Shown: positions 45,623-56,173, counted from the first letter of the stretch. The stretch is 64,000 bases of DNA from Weissella hellenica (GCF_005405545.1 NZ_BJEG01000005.1:1-64000); one strand, 5' to 3'. A program made the numbers and translations. The notes: a model not told the origin generated them from the sequence alone.

Positions 45623-45749
45623 CGTTTTCTTTACGATTATTATAACACTTATATTTAAACAAGGAAAAAATCAGTGAGACATTAATTATTATATATTGCG
45701 TGATACGTTATCATTATTTAATTCTATAAATTAAATATTTTAAAATAAA

Positions 45750-45793
45750 AAAAGCGATACAAAAACATATTTTCTTATTTTTTGTATCGCTTC
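45750..45793 (-). terminator. Terminator of the ftsW-sepM operon
   Basis: A 14-bp stem (45752-45765 with 45779-45792) with A/T runs on both sides, about 41 bases past the sepM stop codon. Confidence 0.85.
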
Positions 45794-45833
45794 TTTTATT
45801 TATTTTTTTATGTTGCGCATATGAAACTATTTT

Positions 45834-46877
45834 TTAATTATCACGTAGGTATGTCAATGCATCATTAAATGTTTTAACTGGCACAATTTTCATATTTGGG
45901 GCATACTTCTTTGCTGTCTTAACAGCTTGTTGATAATTAGTCTGTCCGTCAAGCTCATATTTTAAATTTTGTTTTGTCGGTTTAATATATGGGGCAAAGA
46001 AAATTTTAGCACCGGCTTCATGTGCAACAATAACTTTCTTATCAATACCCCCAATTTCACCAACATGCCCCGCTTTATCAATTGTTCCGGTACCTGCTAT
46101 TTTACGACCGTTTGCTAAATTTTCATTTGCCAAGCTATCATACATTTCTAATGCAAACATCAAGCCACCTGAAGGGCCCCCAATTTCGCCCATGTCTGCA
46201 CTGATTTTACGTGGTGATGAGACTGCAACGGAATCTGTCAAACCAATTCCCATACCGGGTAATTTTTTAGTACCTTCAAGCGCAGCTGATTTACCTGTAG
46301 CTTGTTTAACTTGCTTTTTATGTTTATATGTAATCGTTAATTTAGTGCCGACTTTACGGGCACGAATATACTTTTGAAATCCTTGTGCAGAGTCGAATTT
46401 TTTTTGATCAACAGCAGTAACCGTATCGCCGACCTTCAAATATTTCTTGAAATTTGAAGTATCTTGTACTGACATAACATAAATACCGTTAAACGTCCGT
46501 TTATAAGGTACTTGAGCTGCTTTGTAGGCATTTACTTTAGCCTCATTAACAGCCGAATCCATATAAATACGATTAATTTCTTTACTCTCTGTAGCACTAG
46601 AACCACCATTAGCTTCACGGCTTGTCATCAACGACGTCGTTGGATTTAATGCTGCAATTATTGCGCCTATACCATTAACTTGCGATAAATAAACTGCCGT
46701 AATCATATATTGGCCATCAACTTTTGGCTTCTTACCATCGACTTTAATGTACGATTTCAAATCATCCGCCTCACCAGGTGTCTCCGAATACAAAGGCAAC
46801 GGCACAAATAAGGCAACTAGAATGACGACTAGACTAACGACACCAATTATCTTTAAACGTTTCTTTGTTTTTGTCAT
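45834..46877 (-). CDS. sepM: SepM/YlbL-type PDZ-Lon membrane protease
   Basis: The 347-residue protein has an N-terminal membrane anchor (about 8-28), a PDZ domain (about 120-195, GIYVMSVQDTSNFKKYLKVGDTVTAVD) and a Lon-type catalytic domain with Ser in GGPSGGLMFALE and Lys in DKKVIVAHEAG. It is an extracellular peptidase of the SepM family, known in Streptococcus for trimming competence peptide. Its native substrate here is unknown. It starts 2 bases after coaD. Confidence 0.88.
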   Translation of the reverse strand: MTKTKKRLKIIGVVSLVVILVALFVPLPLYSETPGEADDLKSYIKVDGKKPKVDGQYMITAVYLSQVNGIGAIIAALNPTTSLMTSREANGGSSATESKEINRIYMDSAVNEAKVNAYKAAQVPYKRTFNGIYVMSVQDTSNFKKYLKVGDTVTAVDQKKFDSAQGFQKYIRARKVGTKLTITYKHKKQVKQATGKSAALEGTKKLPGMGIGLTDSVAVSSPRKISADMGEIGGPSGGLMFALEMYDSLANENLANGRKIAGTGTIDKAGHVGEIGGIDKKVIVAHEAGAKIFFAPYIKPTKQNLKYELDGQTNYQQAVKTAKKYAPNMKIVPVKTFNDALTYLRDN

Positions 46878-46879
46878 AA

Positions 46880-47356
46880 TTATTTACCTAACTTTTTATC
46901 GAACGTCCTTTTCACGTTCTGTGGAACATATGCGGAAATATCAGTTCCAGTACTAGCAATCTCTTTTAACAGTGAACTCGAGATAAACTGATGTTCTGGC
47001 TTTGCTAATAAAAAGATCGTTTCAACTGATGCCAAATCCATATTCATTTGCATGATATCACGCTCATACAAGTAGTCTTTTTCATTACGTAACCCACGTA
47101 CTAAAACATCAGCATCAACATTATGCATAAAAGATACTGTTAAACCATGCATTTTCACAACACTAGCATTGGGTAGATCATGCGTGGCGTCTTTAATTAG
47201 GTTAATTTTTTCATCAGCATCAAATAAATAATTTTTACTCAAATTTGTGCCAACACCAATAATGACTTCATCAAACAATTTTGAAGCCCGCTCTACAATA
47301 TCCAAATGACCCTTTGTTAATGGATCAAAACTTCCTGGAAATAATGCTTTAACCAT
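46880..47356 (-). CDS. coaD: Phosphopantetheine adenylyltransferase
   Basis: Read from ATG 47356 (158 residues) with RBS AGGAG; the longer frame runs into rsmD. Motifs: ALFPGSFDPLTKGHLDIVERA (T/HxGH nucleotidyl transferase), RGLRNEKDYLYERDIMQMN and ISSSLLKEIA. It adds AMP to 4'-phosphopantetheine in coenzyme A synthesis. The order rsmD-coaD-sepM is conserved in Firmicutes. Confidence 0.95.
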   Translation of the reverse strand: MVKALFPGSFDPLTKGHLDIVERASKLFDEVIIGVGTNLSKNYLFDADEKINLIKDATHDLPNASVVKMHGLTVSFMHNVDADVLVRGLRNEKDYLYERDIMQMNMDLASVETIFLLAKPEHQFISSSLLKEIASTGTDISAYVPQNVKRTFDKKLGK

Positions 47357-47360
47357 CGCT

Positions 47361-47915
47361 TTACTCCTTTGTATAACGATAAACAGTAATAACCGTAATA
47401 CCATAGTCTTTTTGCCTAATTAATTCAAATCCTGGTAAAACTTCTGGTAAATCAGCAAACTGGTCCGTTTCTGCAATTACTAAAGCATCTTCATTGATTA
47501 AATTTGCTGCTTGTAACCCTTCCAAATCCTTTAAAATGGTTTGTTTAGCATACGGCGGATCGAAGTATAAAATATCAAATGGTAAGCCACCTTTTAAGCG
47601 TTGAATTGCAGTCTCAGCTGTACTTTTAATGACTTTAAATTGTTCTGCATGTTTGGTAACTGCAATATTTTCTTTAATTGTTTTGATGGCTGCATACTGA
47701 CGATCAACAAGTACTGCTTCTGAAATTCCCCGTGAGGCGCCTTCGATACTTAGTCCACCAGATCCTGCATATAAATCTAGGGAACGACCACCATCAAAAT
47801 AAGGGCCTATTATATTAAACAAGGCTTCTTTTACTTTATCCGTTGTTGGTCGGGTAGCATTACCCGGCACGGCCTTCAACGGACGACCACCAAAATCACC
47901 ACTTACAATTCGCAT
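47361..47915 (-). CDS. rsmD: 16S rRNA (guanine966-N2)-methyltransferase
   Basis: The 184-residue SAM methyltransferase begins MRIVSGDFGGRPLKAVPG and contains LDLYAGSGGLSIEGASRG (SAM site) and DILYFDPPYAKQ (DPPY catalytic motif). It methylates G966 of 16S rRNA in the 30S subunit. The start overlaps the ylbG stop by one base. Confidence 0.94.
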   Translation of the reverse strand: MRIVSGDFGGRPLKAVPGNATRPTTDKVKEALFNIIGPYFDGGRSLDLYAGSGGLSIEGASRGISEAVLVDRQYAAIKTIKENIAVTKHAEQFKVIKSTAETAIQRLKGGLPFDILYFDPPYAKQTILKDLEGLQAANLINEDALVIAETDQFADLPEVLPGFELIRQKDYGITVITVYRYTKE

Positions 47916-48226
47916 TATAATTCCTCTTCGTCTATTGGCTCGTCTGTTAATTCATTCGGATCAACGGTTAGTTCAAATGAATCTTCCTCACTACCTACTG
48001 TTGTATCAACTTCTGGCCAGTGAGAAATACTAACTGAATCAACAAATCCTAACCTTTCAATTAGTTTTGTTTTCGTTTCAATATCTTCTTCGTCCATATA
48101 AATTACTGCATATTTCATTTTTTCTGAAATATAATTAACTACCCCAAAACGCCGTAATTGACGCGCTTGCCGTACATTTTTTAAATAAACAATCACACTT
48201 CGTCTTGCCTGCATCACAAATGTCAT
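47915..48226 (-). CDS. ylbG: YlbG family protein (DUF2129)
   Basis: The 103-residue protein has the DUF2129 core RRSVIVYLKNVRQARQLRRFGVVNYISEKMKYAVIYMD, then an acidic tail (EEDSFELTVDPNELTDEPIDEEEL). The family sits next to rsmD-coaD in Bacillales and Lactobacillales; its function is not known. It starts 3 bases after ftsW. Confidence 0.88.
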   Translation of the reverse strand: MTFVMQARRSVIVYLKNVRQARQLRRFGVVNYISEKMKYAVIYMDEEDIETKTKLIERLGFVDSVSISHWPEVDTTVGSEEDSFELTVDPNELTDEPIDEEEL

Positions 48227-48229
48227 TAG

Positions 48230-49447
48230 TTATTCCTTTCTAATTGTATAATTCATTGTCTCTGATTTAATTTGACCGACTATATTTAGTGCCACACCAA
48301 AAGTTATACCCCATGATAGTAGCGACGAACCTCCGTATGAAATCATAGGGAAAGTCACACCAGTAATTGGCAAGGCACCCACGACACCGCCTAAATTAAT
48401 TAAAATTTGAACGACAATGTATGTTGCAATACCATACAACACAAGTCTTTGGTTCATATGACGCGCACGAATTCCCATCACAATTAAACGCCAAATAATC
48501 ATGGCAAATACAATCAAAACAAGCCAGATGGTAATTGCACCTAATTCTTCACCCACAATGGCCATAATGAAGTCTGTATTGGGTTCTGGCAAATAACCTG
48601 TCTTTTGAATACTATTTCCTAAACCACGCCCAAATAAACCGCCATTACTAATGGCATAATAAGAATTAATTAATTGATGGCCTGCATCACCAGCTAACCA
48701 GGGATTAACATATGCATCAAATCGAGCCAATTGATACTGGAAAAATGGTAATTTCCCCAAAACTGGTAATAGAAATGGAATTGCTATATATAAACAAACC
48801 ACTACTGACAAAAAGGTTAACAATGCTTTTTTTCTAACACCTGCCATTGTCATGACAATCGCCAATATCAGAATTAAAATAATTGCGCCCCCCATATCAG
48901 GCATTAATGTTGTTAGGATTATTCCGATAACCGGAATCATAACGTCTCGTAATTTTATATTCGGAAACCAGGCCTTATTTTTAGGTATTTTTCTAGCAAA
49001 ACGATGAGCAATATACAAAATCATACTAATTTTAAAGTATTCAACAGGCTGAATTCCAAAAGATCCAATATAAATCCATCCTTTCGCACCAGAAGTAACT
49101 GGTCCTACTAGTAATGTAATACCCATTGTTATCAGAATAACAATATTTACAGCAAGAACTGCGCGATTAATAAATTTTGATTCCCATTTAATTTTAAAAA
49201 TAAAAATAATCAATATTGCAGTTAAACTTAAAACGCCAAACAGAGCTTGCTTTTTTAAAAAGCTACTAGCAGATCCAGTAGCCATATTAGTACTTGCTGT
49301 GTATACCATAGCATCACCAAAAATCATGACTGCAACAATAGGGATAAGCAACCATAAATCTAAATAGCGAAACCTATTTTTTATTCGATTAATCAGGCTA
49401 ATTTTATTTGCCCCATTTTTAGGCGCCTGTTCTTTTTTTGCTTCCAT
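48230..49447 (-). CDS. ftsW: FtsW-type lipid II polymerase / cell division protein
   Basis: The 405-residue SEDS-family protein has about ten membrane helices, GAKGWIYIGSFGIQPVEYFKISMILYIA, the large loop YAISNGGLFGRGLGNSIQKTGYLPEPNTDFIMAIVGEELG and PITGVTFPMISYGGSSLLSWG. SEDS proteins polymerise glycan strands from lipid II with a class B PBP. Neighbourhood with ylbG and rsmD matches Lactobacillales ftsW rather than rodA, but the two are hard to tell apart by sequence alone. Confidence 0.88.
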   Translation of the reverse strand: MEAKKEQAPKNGANKISLINRIKNRFRYLDLWLLIPIVAVMIFGDAMVYTASTNMATGSASSFLKKQALFGVLSLTAILIIFIFKIKWESKFINRAVLAVNIVILITMGITLLVGPVTSGAKGWIYIGSFGIQPVEYFKISMILYIAHRFARKIPKNKAWFPNIKLRDVMIPVIGIILTTLMPDMGGAIILILILAIVMTMAGVRKKALLTFLSVVVCLYIAIPFLLPVLGKLPFFQYQLARFDAYVNPWLAGDAGHQLINSYYAISNGGLFGRGLGNSIQKTGYLPEPNTDFIMAIVGEELGAITIWLVLIVFAMIIWRLIVMGIRARHMNQRLVLYGIATYIVVQILINLGGVVGALPITGVTFPMISYGGSSLLSWGITFGVALNIVGQIKSETMNYTIRKE

Positions 49448-49552
49448 ATCAATAAGCTCCTCTTTTATAAATAGCTTTTTCTATTTTATCACATCTACTC
49501 CCATACCCAACCTAATGCATTAACGGATATTAATATTTTGGCATTATAATAA

Positions 49553-49592
49553 AGAAAAAAGTTGCTGTCCACGATTAACATGGGCAACAACT
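49553..49592 (-). terminator. Terminator after typA
   Basis: Stem AAGTTGTTGCCCA paired with TGGACAGCAACTT (with a bulge/mismatch) and a T run on the minus strand, about 20 bases past the typA stop codon. Confidence 0.8.
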
Positions 49593-49611
49593 TCTTAATT
49601 TTTAATTTGAA

Positions 49612-51456
49612 TTAGCCTTGTTGTGACATCTTACGACGCTTAGCAGCCTTTTCACGTTCACTTGTAACCAAAATTTGCTTACGGATACGAACGTTTTCTG
49701 GTGTTACCTCAGCGTATTCATCATCATCCAAGAATTCTAATGATTCTTCAAGCGTCATATCACGTGGCGTCTTGATAGAAGCAGTTTGGTCCTTATTTGA
49801 TGAACGCACGTTAGTTTGGTTTTTAGCCTTTGTAACATTGACAGAAATGTCATTGTCACGACTATTCATACCAACAACCATACCTTCATAAATATCGTCA
49901 CCAGGATGGATGAACATCGTTCCACGATCTTCAACACCCATGATAGCATACGTTGTTGATTGACCTTGGTTGATTGAAACAAGCGTTCCATTACGACGAC
50001 CAGGGTTCCAGTTCTTAACAACTGGTCCATATGACTCGAATGTGTGGTTATAAATACCATATCCACGAGTCAATGACATAAATTCAGTTGAATAACCAAT
50101 CAAACCACGTGATGGTACTAAGAAGTCCATACGAGTTGTTCCAGTCCCAGTTGGTTCCATGTTAAGCATTTCACCCTTACGTAGGTTCAATGACTCGATA
50201 ACAGAACCTGAGTACTCATCAGGTGTATCAACTTGCACAGCTTCAAATGGTTCTGATTGTACGCCATCAATATCCTTGATAATAACTTGTGGACGTGAAA
50301 CTTGTAATTCAAAACCTTCACGACGTAAGTTTTCAATCAAAATTGACAAGTGCAACTCACCACGACCAGAAACTAACCATGCACCAGCTTCACCAGTTTC
50401 TGCAACACGTAATGAAACGTCAGTATGCAACTCACGAGTCAAACGGTCTTCAATTTGACGAGCTGTAACAAATTTACCTTCGCGTCCAGCAAATGGTGAA
50501 TCATTTGTACGGAAAGTCATTTGCAATGTAGGTTCGTCAATGTGTAGTAATGGCAATGCTTCAGGATGTGCTGGATCTACAACTGTTTCACCAACTGAAA
50601 TGTCATCCATTCCTGAAATAGCAATCAAATCACCAGCTTGTGCTTCATCAATTTCGATTCGATCCAAACCAATGTAACCAAACAATTTTGTAACACGGAA
50701 GTTAGGTGTTGAACCATCTGCCTTCATAACCGCAACTGAGTCACCAACTTTAATCGTACCATTGAAGACACGACCAATTCCAATACGACCAACGAAATCA
50801 TTGTAGTCCAAAAGTGACACTTGGAATTGCAATGGTTCTGCTGATGTATCTTCTGGTGCAGGAATAGTCTTAAAGACAGTTTCAAAAATTGGTGTCATCG
50901 TGTGATCTTGTGTAGCAACATCAGGATCATATGATGATGTTCCATTCATAGCTGAAGCGTATACAACAGGGAAGTCCAATTGTTCTTCATCAGCACCCAA
51001 TTCAATAAACAAGTCCAAAACTTCATCAACCACTTCTGATGGACGAGCACCAGGACGGTCAACTTTGTTAACAACTACGATTGGTGTTAGGTTTTGCTCA
51101 AAAGCCTTCTTCAACACGAAACGTGTTTGGGGCATTGTACCCTCAAAGGCATCAACAACAAGCAAAACACCATCAACCATACCCATGATACGCTCAACTT
51201 CACCACCGAAGTCCGCGTGACCAGGAGTGTCCATGATATTGATTTGTTTGTCACCAACCTTAACGGCTGTGTTCTTTGATAGAATAGTAATACCACGCTC
51301 TTTTTCAAGATCGTTAGTATCCATTGCTCGGTCACCTAATTCTGTACGTAAATCTAGCGTATCAGATTGCTTCAACAATTCATTAACCAACGTTGTCTTT
51401 CCGTGATCGACGTGGGCAATAATTGCAATATTTCGGATATTTTCGCGTTTTGCCAA
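49612..51456 (-). CDS. typA: Translational GTPase TypA/BipA
   Basis: The 614-residue protein carries G1 [11 protein letters not shown]3 DTPGHADF and G4 NKVDRPGA, followed by domains II, III, V-like and the C-terminal domain ([25 protein letters not shown]). It binds the ribosome in an EF-G-like way and is needed under stress and cold, when it helps 50S assembly. It is the last gene of the def-UPF0223-suhB-typA series. Confidence 0.95.
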   Translation of the reverse strand: MAKRENIRNIAIIAHVDHGKTTLVNELLKQSDTLDLRTELGDRAMDTNDLEKERGITILSKNTAVKVGDKQINIMDTPGHADFGGEVERIMGMVDGVLLVVDAFEGTMPQTRFVLKKAFEQNLTPIVVVNKVDRPGARPSEVVDEVLDLFIELGADEEQLDFPVVYASAMNGTSSYDPDVATQDHTMTPIFETVFKTIPAPEDTSAEPLQFQVSLLDYNDFVGRIGIGRVFNGTIKVGDSVAVMKADGSTPNFRVTKLFGYIGLDRIEIDEAQAGDLIAISGMDDISVGETVVDPAHPEALPLLHIDEPTLQMTFRTNDSPFAGREGKFVTARQIEDRLTRELHTDVSLRVAETGEAGAWLVSGRGELHLSILIENLRREGFELQVSRPQVIIKDIDGVQSEPFEAVQVDTPDEYSGSVIESLNLRKGEMLNMEPTGTGTTRMDFLVPSRGLIGYSTEFMSLTRGYGIYNHTFESYGPVVKNWNPGRRNGTLVSINQGQSTTYAIMGVEDRGTMFIHPGDDIYEGMVVGMNSRDNDISVNVTKAKNQTNVRSSNKDQTASIKTPRDMTLEESLEFLDDDEYAEVTPENVRIRKQILVTSEREKAAKRRKMSQQG

Positions 51457-51529
51457 AATTTTCTTCTCCTTGACGAATACGTCACTTTTTTCTTAAACAG
51501 TGTAACAAACATAAATTATAACAACAACA

Positions 51530-52315
51530 CTAACCTTTTTTTTGCAAAAGTGCCATAATGTCTGCGTATGCTTTATCTGTCGCTACAAGTACTGAACCTG
51601 ATACTAACATATTCATAGGTTGTTCGTCAATTGTTCCAACACGTAATCCCAAAGATTTTGCTAAAGTAATACCTGCTGCAAAATCCCATGGTCGCATTCG
51701 ACTTAAGTAAGCAACTGCTTTTCCTGTTAAAACATGTAAATATGAGATACCAGCTGATCCATAAACCCGATAACCCATTGCAGCTTTGGCTAATTGGGGA
51801 AATCCTGGTTCTTCGTACAACAATCGGGCTCCTGATAAAATCACTAAACCTTCATCCAAACCAATATCAGCAGATAATTCTAATTTTTCACCATTATGGA
51901 AAACACCATACTCAGGGCCACCATGGATAATATCATGTTGTTGCACATCCATGATCCAAGCCATCACGGGTTCACCATCCTCGTAAACAGCGACCATAGT
52001 TGCAAATTCAGATTGTTGCTTAACAAAATTCATGGTGCCATCAATCGGATCAACAAACCAAATTCGACCTTTCATTGACTTGACTGCATCCCCAAGACCT
52101 TCTTCACCTAAAATTTGTGCTTCTGGATCAAAATTACGAATATGTTGAACATAATACTGTTCAACTTCACGATCTACATTCGTTACCAAGTCTCGATGGC
52201 TAGATTTGGTGTCTACCTGCATGCGTTGCCGTACACGTTGTTCAACTAAATGATGGACCTGATCCAACCATTTCAATACTGTCGTATCTAACTTCTGTAA
52301 TTGTATTTGATCCAT
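51530..52315 (-). CDS. suhB: Inositol monophosphatase family protein
   Basis: The 261-residue protein has metal-binding motifs GEEGLG (Glu), VDPIDGTMNFV and WDFAAG of the IMPase family. It removes phosphate from inositol phosphates or similar small phosphates; in bacteria some members also assist rRNA synthesis or act on 3'-phosphoadenosine phosphate. It follows the UPF0223 gene by 3 bases. Confidence 0.88.
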   Translation of the reverse strand: MDQIQLQKLDTTVLKWLDQVHHLVEQRVRQRMQVDTKSSHRDLVTNVDREVEQYYVQHIRNFDPEAQILGEEGLGDAVKSMKGRIWFVDPIDGTMNFVKQQSEFATMVAVYEDGEPVMAWIMDVQQHDIIHGGPEYGVFHNGEKLELSADIGLDEGLVILSGARLLYEEPGFPQLAKAAMGYRVYGSAGISYLHVLTGKAVAYLSRMRPWDFAAGITLAKSLGLRVGTIDEQPMNMLVSGSVLVATDKAYADIMALLQKKG

Positions 52316-52318
52316 ATG

Positions 52319-52606
52319 CTAGTTCTCCATTTTGATACGCTGACTAGTTGTTTGATGAGCAAATTTAATTGTCTTGTAAAGACTGTAGCCAGAATCCTTC
52401 TCAAATTCTCGGCCTATTTGTTTTTCTTCACTTTTACTTGGTACAACAGTTTTGAACGCCACATACGCATCTAATAAATCCTGTCGGTCGATACCAATTT
52501 CGTATGCATTTGCAATTGCCGAATAAAATTTACTAGTCACAATAATATCTGCCTTATTCCACCCTGGTAATATTGGATAGGCAAAATTTTTATCTGATTG
52601 TATCAT
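52319..52606 (-). CDS. UPF0223 family protein (YktA)
   Basis: The 95-residue protein matches UPF0223: SYPILPGW-like start (FAYPILPGWNKADIIVTSKFYSAI), YEIGIDRQDLLDAYVAFKTVVPSKSEEKQIGREFEKDSGYSLY. The family is widespread in Firmicutes and unexplained. Here it is in line with def and an inositol phosphatase, 6 bases after def. Confidence 0.88.
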   Translation of the reverse strand: MIQSDKNFAYPILPGWNKADIIVTSKFYSAIANAYEIGIDRQDLLDAYVAFKTVVPSKSEEKQIGREFEKDSGYSLYKTIKFAHQTTSQRIKMEN

Positions 52607-52612
52607 AATGAA

Positions 52613-53200
52613 TTACCCCAAATAACGTGTATTATCCGTTTGGTTCCATGGATCTTTTTTATTAATGTGATCATAATACAAACCACCATGTAGATGGTCA
52701 ATTTCATGTTGAAAAACAATTGCCGGATACCCTGATAAACGTAATTCTTGTTGTTCACCTTGCTCATTTTGAAATTTGACCGTGATTTTATAAGCACGAT
52801 TAACATAACCAGGTAAATCATCATCTACAGATAAGCAACCTTCTCCCATAGATAAAGCCCCTTGTTTTACCGATTGACGTGTAATAACTGGGTTATAAAT
52901 GGTCCCCTTAAAATAATATTCATCATCATTTTCAGGTTTTTCTTGTAATTCTTCCACATCATCTGAAGGAATTAAGATAGATGCAAATTGTTGTGATACA
53001 CCAACTTGTGGTGCAGCCAAACCAACACCAGGGCGTAAGCCGTATTTTTCATTCTCTTCTTCATTTTGGCTGACAACTAAATATTCCATCATATTTTTTG
53101 ATACTTCTTTTACTTCATCAGATAAAGGAAACTCAACTTTAGTTGCTCGTTCACGCAATACTTTGTTACCATCACGCACAATTTCATTCATCAAATACAT
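52613..53200 (-). CDS. def: Peptide deformylase
   Basis: The 195-residue type II deformylase has motif 1 GVGLAAPQVG, motif 2 EGCLSVD (Cys metal ligand) and motif 3 QHEIDHLHG (two His and catalytic Glu). The insertion between motifs 1 and 2 is typical of Gram-positive PDF2. It takes the formyl group off new proteins before Map acts. RBS AGGAG lies 9 bases ahead of ATG. Confidence 0.94.
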   Translation of the reverse strand: MYLMNEIVRDGNKVLRERATKVEFPLSDEVKEVSKNMMEYLVVSQNEEENEKYGLRPGVGLAAPQVGVSQQFASILIPSDDVEELQEKPENDDEYYFKGTIYNPVITRQSVKQGALSMGEGCLSVDDDLPGYVNRAYKITVKFQNEQGEQQELRLSGYPAIVFQHEIDHLHGGLYYDHINKKDPWNQTDNTRYLG

Positions 53201-53244
53201 CTTTAAAATCTCCTGTTTTATATTTATATTTAGTATACCAAACT

Positions 53245-53727
53245 CTATACCGGTTGATTTAATTTCCTTAAGTCTCTAATATAGGCTGCTGTTTCTTGAT
53301 TTGTTATATGAGCAATGTCAATATGTAATTCTGGTACACGGGCATCATACCAAACATCAGTGACTAACAAGGCCATTTCGTCAGCTGCTGCACTTTTTAA
53401 ATTGTTTTTTTCAGCATACTCTCTTAGTGCATTATTAACTGCTTGTCGCACCACAATCACTTCTTGCAAATCAGAAACTGGTAATAAAAATTCAAATGCC
53501 ATCACTTCATGTCCCCAAATATTTGCAACTAAAGTTGAAGATATTTGTTTATCTGGCACCAAATATAGGGCGTCATTAAGATCTTTCAGTGCATAAGTGA
53601 GTGCATGGTTAACGACTTGTTGTGAAGTAATGATCTGGCGCTCTGTCAAGCGGCGGCCATAGCGGCGATAAATCGTTACAGCAATTGTAATACATATAAT
53701 AATCAATACTAACCACAGAAACCACAT
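53245..53727 (-). CDS. Single-pass membrane protein of unknown function
   Basis: Read from ATG 53727 (160 residues, GGAGG 5 bases ahead); an upstream GTG would contain that site. A membrane segment (MWFLWLVLIIICITIAVTI) at the N-terminus is followed by a basic stretch and a ~130-residue cytosolic domain that I do not recognise. Relatives are annotated only as hypothetical. It is the first gene of the def operon as far as spacing shows (44 bases). Confidence 0.65.
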   Translation of the reverse strand: MWFLWLVLIIICITIAVTIYRRYGRRLTERQIITSQQVVNHALTYALKDLNDALYLVPDKQISSTLVANIWGHEVMAFEFLLPVSDLQEVIVVRQAVNNALREYAEKNNLKSAAADEMALLVTDVWYDARVPELHIDIAHITNQETAAYIRDLRKLNQPV

Positions 53728-54034
53728 AACATCCTCCACTATTTAAAATTGTAAAAATTCACTATATCTAGTGTACCTGAATTTAGGCGAAAAAACGATT
53801 ATACAGACCAATATTCGGTAATTATTTTAAGAAAATAATGCCAATAAACTAATTTTTAGAGCCAACCATTATACTAATCACTCATTTGTCTTATCAAACT
53901 AACAACAAATTTACGACCCTACATTCAAGTAATAGACCATCAACTTAACAGTTAAGTAGCAGATAATATGATTTTCTGCTAAACTTACTCTATAAGAAGA
54001 TTCGGAATAAAACATAAGGAGCTACTTTATTACT

Positions 54035-54247
54035 ATGATTTTTAAAGTTTACTATCAACCTAATTCATTTCAAAGCCCAGAGCGTGAAAACACACAATCT
54101 ATCTATTTAGATGCAATTGATTTACCTTCAGCACGTTTGGCTGTTGAAAAAAATACTGAATTTAATGTTGAACACATTGAACAACTATCAGAAAAGGCCC
54201 TTGCTTACGAGCAACAAAGCCCAAATTTTAAGCTAACGGAGTTTTAA
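54035..54247 (+). CDS. rpoY: RNA polymerase epsilon subunit
   Basis: The 70-residue protein has the RpoY/YkzG (DUF1447) pattern: MIFKVYYQ start, RENTQSIYLDA, FNVEHIEQLSEKALAYEQ and a C-terminal KLTEF. It binds RNA polymerase near the delta/beta' jaw. It lies 3 bases ahead of rnjA, a conserved pair in Firmicutes, with RBS AAGGAG. A defined promoter could not be assigned in the ~295-base AT-rich upstream gap. Confidence 0.93.
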   Translation: MIFKVYYQPNSFQSPERENTQSIYLDAIDLPSARLAVEKNTEFNVEHIEQLSEKALAYEQQSPNFKLTEF

Positions 54248-54250
54248 TTT

Positions 54251-55930
54251 ATGACGACTGATTTTACTATTCGGCCTGATGAAACAGCAGTTTATGCTTT
54301 GGGTGGTTTGGGAGAAATCGGGAAAAACACGTATGGTATTGAATATGGTGATGAAATCATTGTCGTTGATGCTGGTGTCAAATTTCCAGAAGATGAACTT
54401 TTAGGAATTGACTATGTCATTCCTGATTACTCTTACCTAAAAGCAAACAAAGATAAAATCAAGGCCCTTGTTATTACACACGGACACGAAGACCACATTG
54501 GTGCAATTCATTTCTTTCTAAATGCTGTCAACGTGCCGGTCTATGCTGGTCCACTTGCAATTGCTCTAATCAAAAACAAATTGGATGAGCATGGACTTCT
54601 AAATAGTACGGAACTTCATGAAATCAATGAAGATACCATTCTACAATTCGATAAGATGAGTGTTGAGTTTTTCCGTACAACTCACTCTATTCCTGACACT
54701 TACGGTGTTGCAGTTCATACTCCTTCAGGTACTATCGTAGAAACAGGTGATTTTAAATTTGATCTGACGCCTACGACTAAGCAGCCACCTAACCTTCAAA
54801 AAATGGCACGGATTGGTTCAGACGGTGTATTGTTATTAATGTCTGATTCAACTAATGCTGAACGCCCAGAATTTTCAAAGTCTGAACGTTGGGTTGGTAA
54901 AACCATTGACAAACTCTTTAATGAAATTGACGGTCGAATTATATTTGCAACTTTTGCTTCGAATATGTCTCGTATTCAAATGGCTACTGAGGCAGCTATC
55001 GCACATGGTCGTAAAATCGCTGTATTTGGTCGTTCAATGGAAGGTGCTGTCAACAACGGGCGTGCTTTAGGTTACTTAAATATTCCTGATGATATGTTAG
55101 TAGATGCACACGAAGTGAATCGCCTACCACCAGAAAAAGTTTTGATTATGTCAACAGGTTCTCAAGGTGAGCCTATGGCTGCCTTAGCACGTATCGCAAA
55201 CGGAACTCATCGACAAATCTCTATTCAACCTAATGACACTGTCATTTTTTCAAGTTCACCTATTCCAGGTAATACACAATCTGTTAACCGAGTTATCAAC
55301 GAACTTGAAGAAGCAGGTGCTAATGTTATTCACGGTAAAATCAATAACATCCACGCTTCTGGTCACGGTGGTCAAGAAGAACAAAAGCTAATGCTATCAT
55401 TAATGCAACCAAAGTTCTTTATGCCTATTCACGGTGAATACCGTATGCTTAAAGTACATGAAGGCTTAGGTCATGATATTGGTGTACCAGAGGAAAATAC
55501 GTTCGTCCTAGATAATGGTGACGTTTTAGCAGTTTCCTCTGATGAAGCACATGTCGTTGGTCAAATACCTGCACAAGATACTTATGTTGATGGTAATGGT
55601 ATTGGCGATGTTGGTACCGCTGTTTTACGTGATCGTCAAATGTTGTCAGAAGACGGTTTAGTCGTTGTTGTTGCAACAATTGATCTCAAGAACAAAGAAA
55701 TTACTGCTGGACCAGACATTCTTTCACGTGGTTTCATTTACATGCGTGAATCTGAAGAATTAATCAATGAAGGTCGTAAAGTGATATTCCATGCCATCTT
55801 ATCATCAATGCATGAAACATCAGCAAATGATCACACCATTCGTAATGCCGTTGTTTCTCAACTACAACGTTTCTTGTTTGAACAAACAAAGCGACGTCCG
55901 TTGATTTTGCCAATGTTTATTATGATTTAA
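54251..55930 (+). CDS. rnjA: Ribonuclease J1
   Basis: The 559-residue metallo-beta-lactamase/beta-CASP nuclease has the zinc motif THGHEDHIGA, DHxGD-like ETGDFKFDLTP, SDSTNAERPE, beta-CASP motifs and the C-terminal domain with SRGFIYMRES and TKRRPLILPM. It acts as 5'-3' exonuclease and endonuclease in mRNA decay and rRNA maturation. It is coupled to rpoY and followed by a strong terminator. Confidence 0.95.
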   Translation: MTTDFTIRPDETAVYALGGLGEIGKNTYGIEYGDEIIVVDAGVKFPEDELLGIDYVIPDYSYLKANKDKIKALVITHGHEDHIGAIHFFLNAVNVPVYAGPLAIALIKNKLDEHGLLNSTELHEINEDTILQFDKMSVEFFRTTHSIPDTYGVAVHTPSGTIVETGDFKFDLTPTTKQPPNLQKMARIGSDGVLLLMSDSTNAERPEFSKSERWVGKTIDKLFNEIDGRIIFATFASNMSRIQMATEAAIAHGRKIAVFGRSMEGAVNNGRALGYLNIPDDMLVDAHEVNRLPPEKVLIMSTGSQGEPMAALARIANGTHRQISIQPNDTVIFSSSPIPGNTQSVNRVINELEEAGANVIHGKINNIHASGHGGQEEQKLMLSLMQPKFFMPIHGEYRMLKVHEGLGHDIGVPEENTFVLDNGDVLAVSSDEAHVVGQIPAQDTYVDGNGIGDVGTAVLRDRQMLSEDGLVVVVATIDLKNKEITAGPDILSRGFIYMRESEELINEGRKVIFHAILSSMHETSANDHTIRNAVVSQLQRFLFEQTKRRPLILPMFIMI

Positions 55931-55954
55931 CGTATAAGTTTACAAGTTAAAAAT

Positions 55955-56011
55955 AAAAAAGCCGCTTAATTTGATTACACGTAATATGTAATCAAGCTAA
56001 GTGGCTTTTTA
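55955..56011. terminator. Terminator after rnjA
   Basis: A long stem AAAGCCGCTTAATTTGATTAC / GTAATCAAGCTAAGTGGCTTT (two mismatches) is followed by T5. It may also work for the minus strand. Confidence 0.85.
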
Positions 56012-56173
56012 TAATCCTTTAAAATATCCTGCATATCGTCGATTTATTTTGAATAATAAATCGCATAATTAAGTGATCATTCAATTAAATATTTTTGCTA
56101 TATTCCCCTGTTAACTCAGCCACTACCAGTAACTAAATTCACTAAAAATATATCCCTTATTTATGAATAAGCG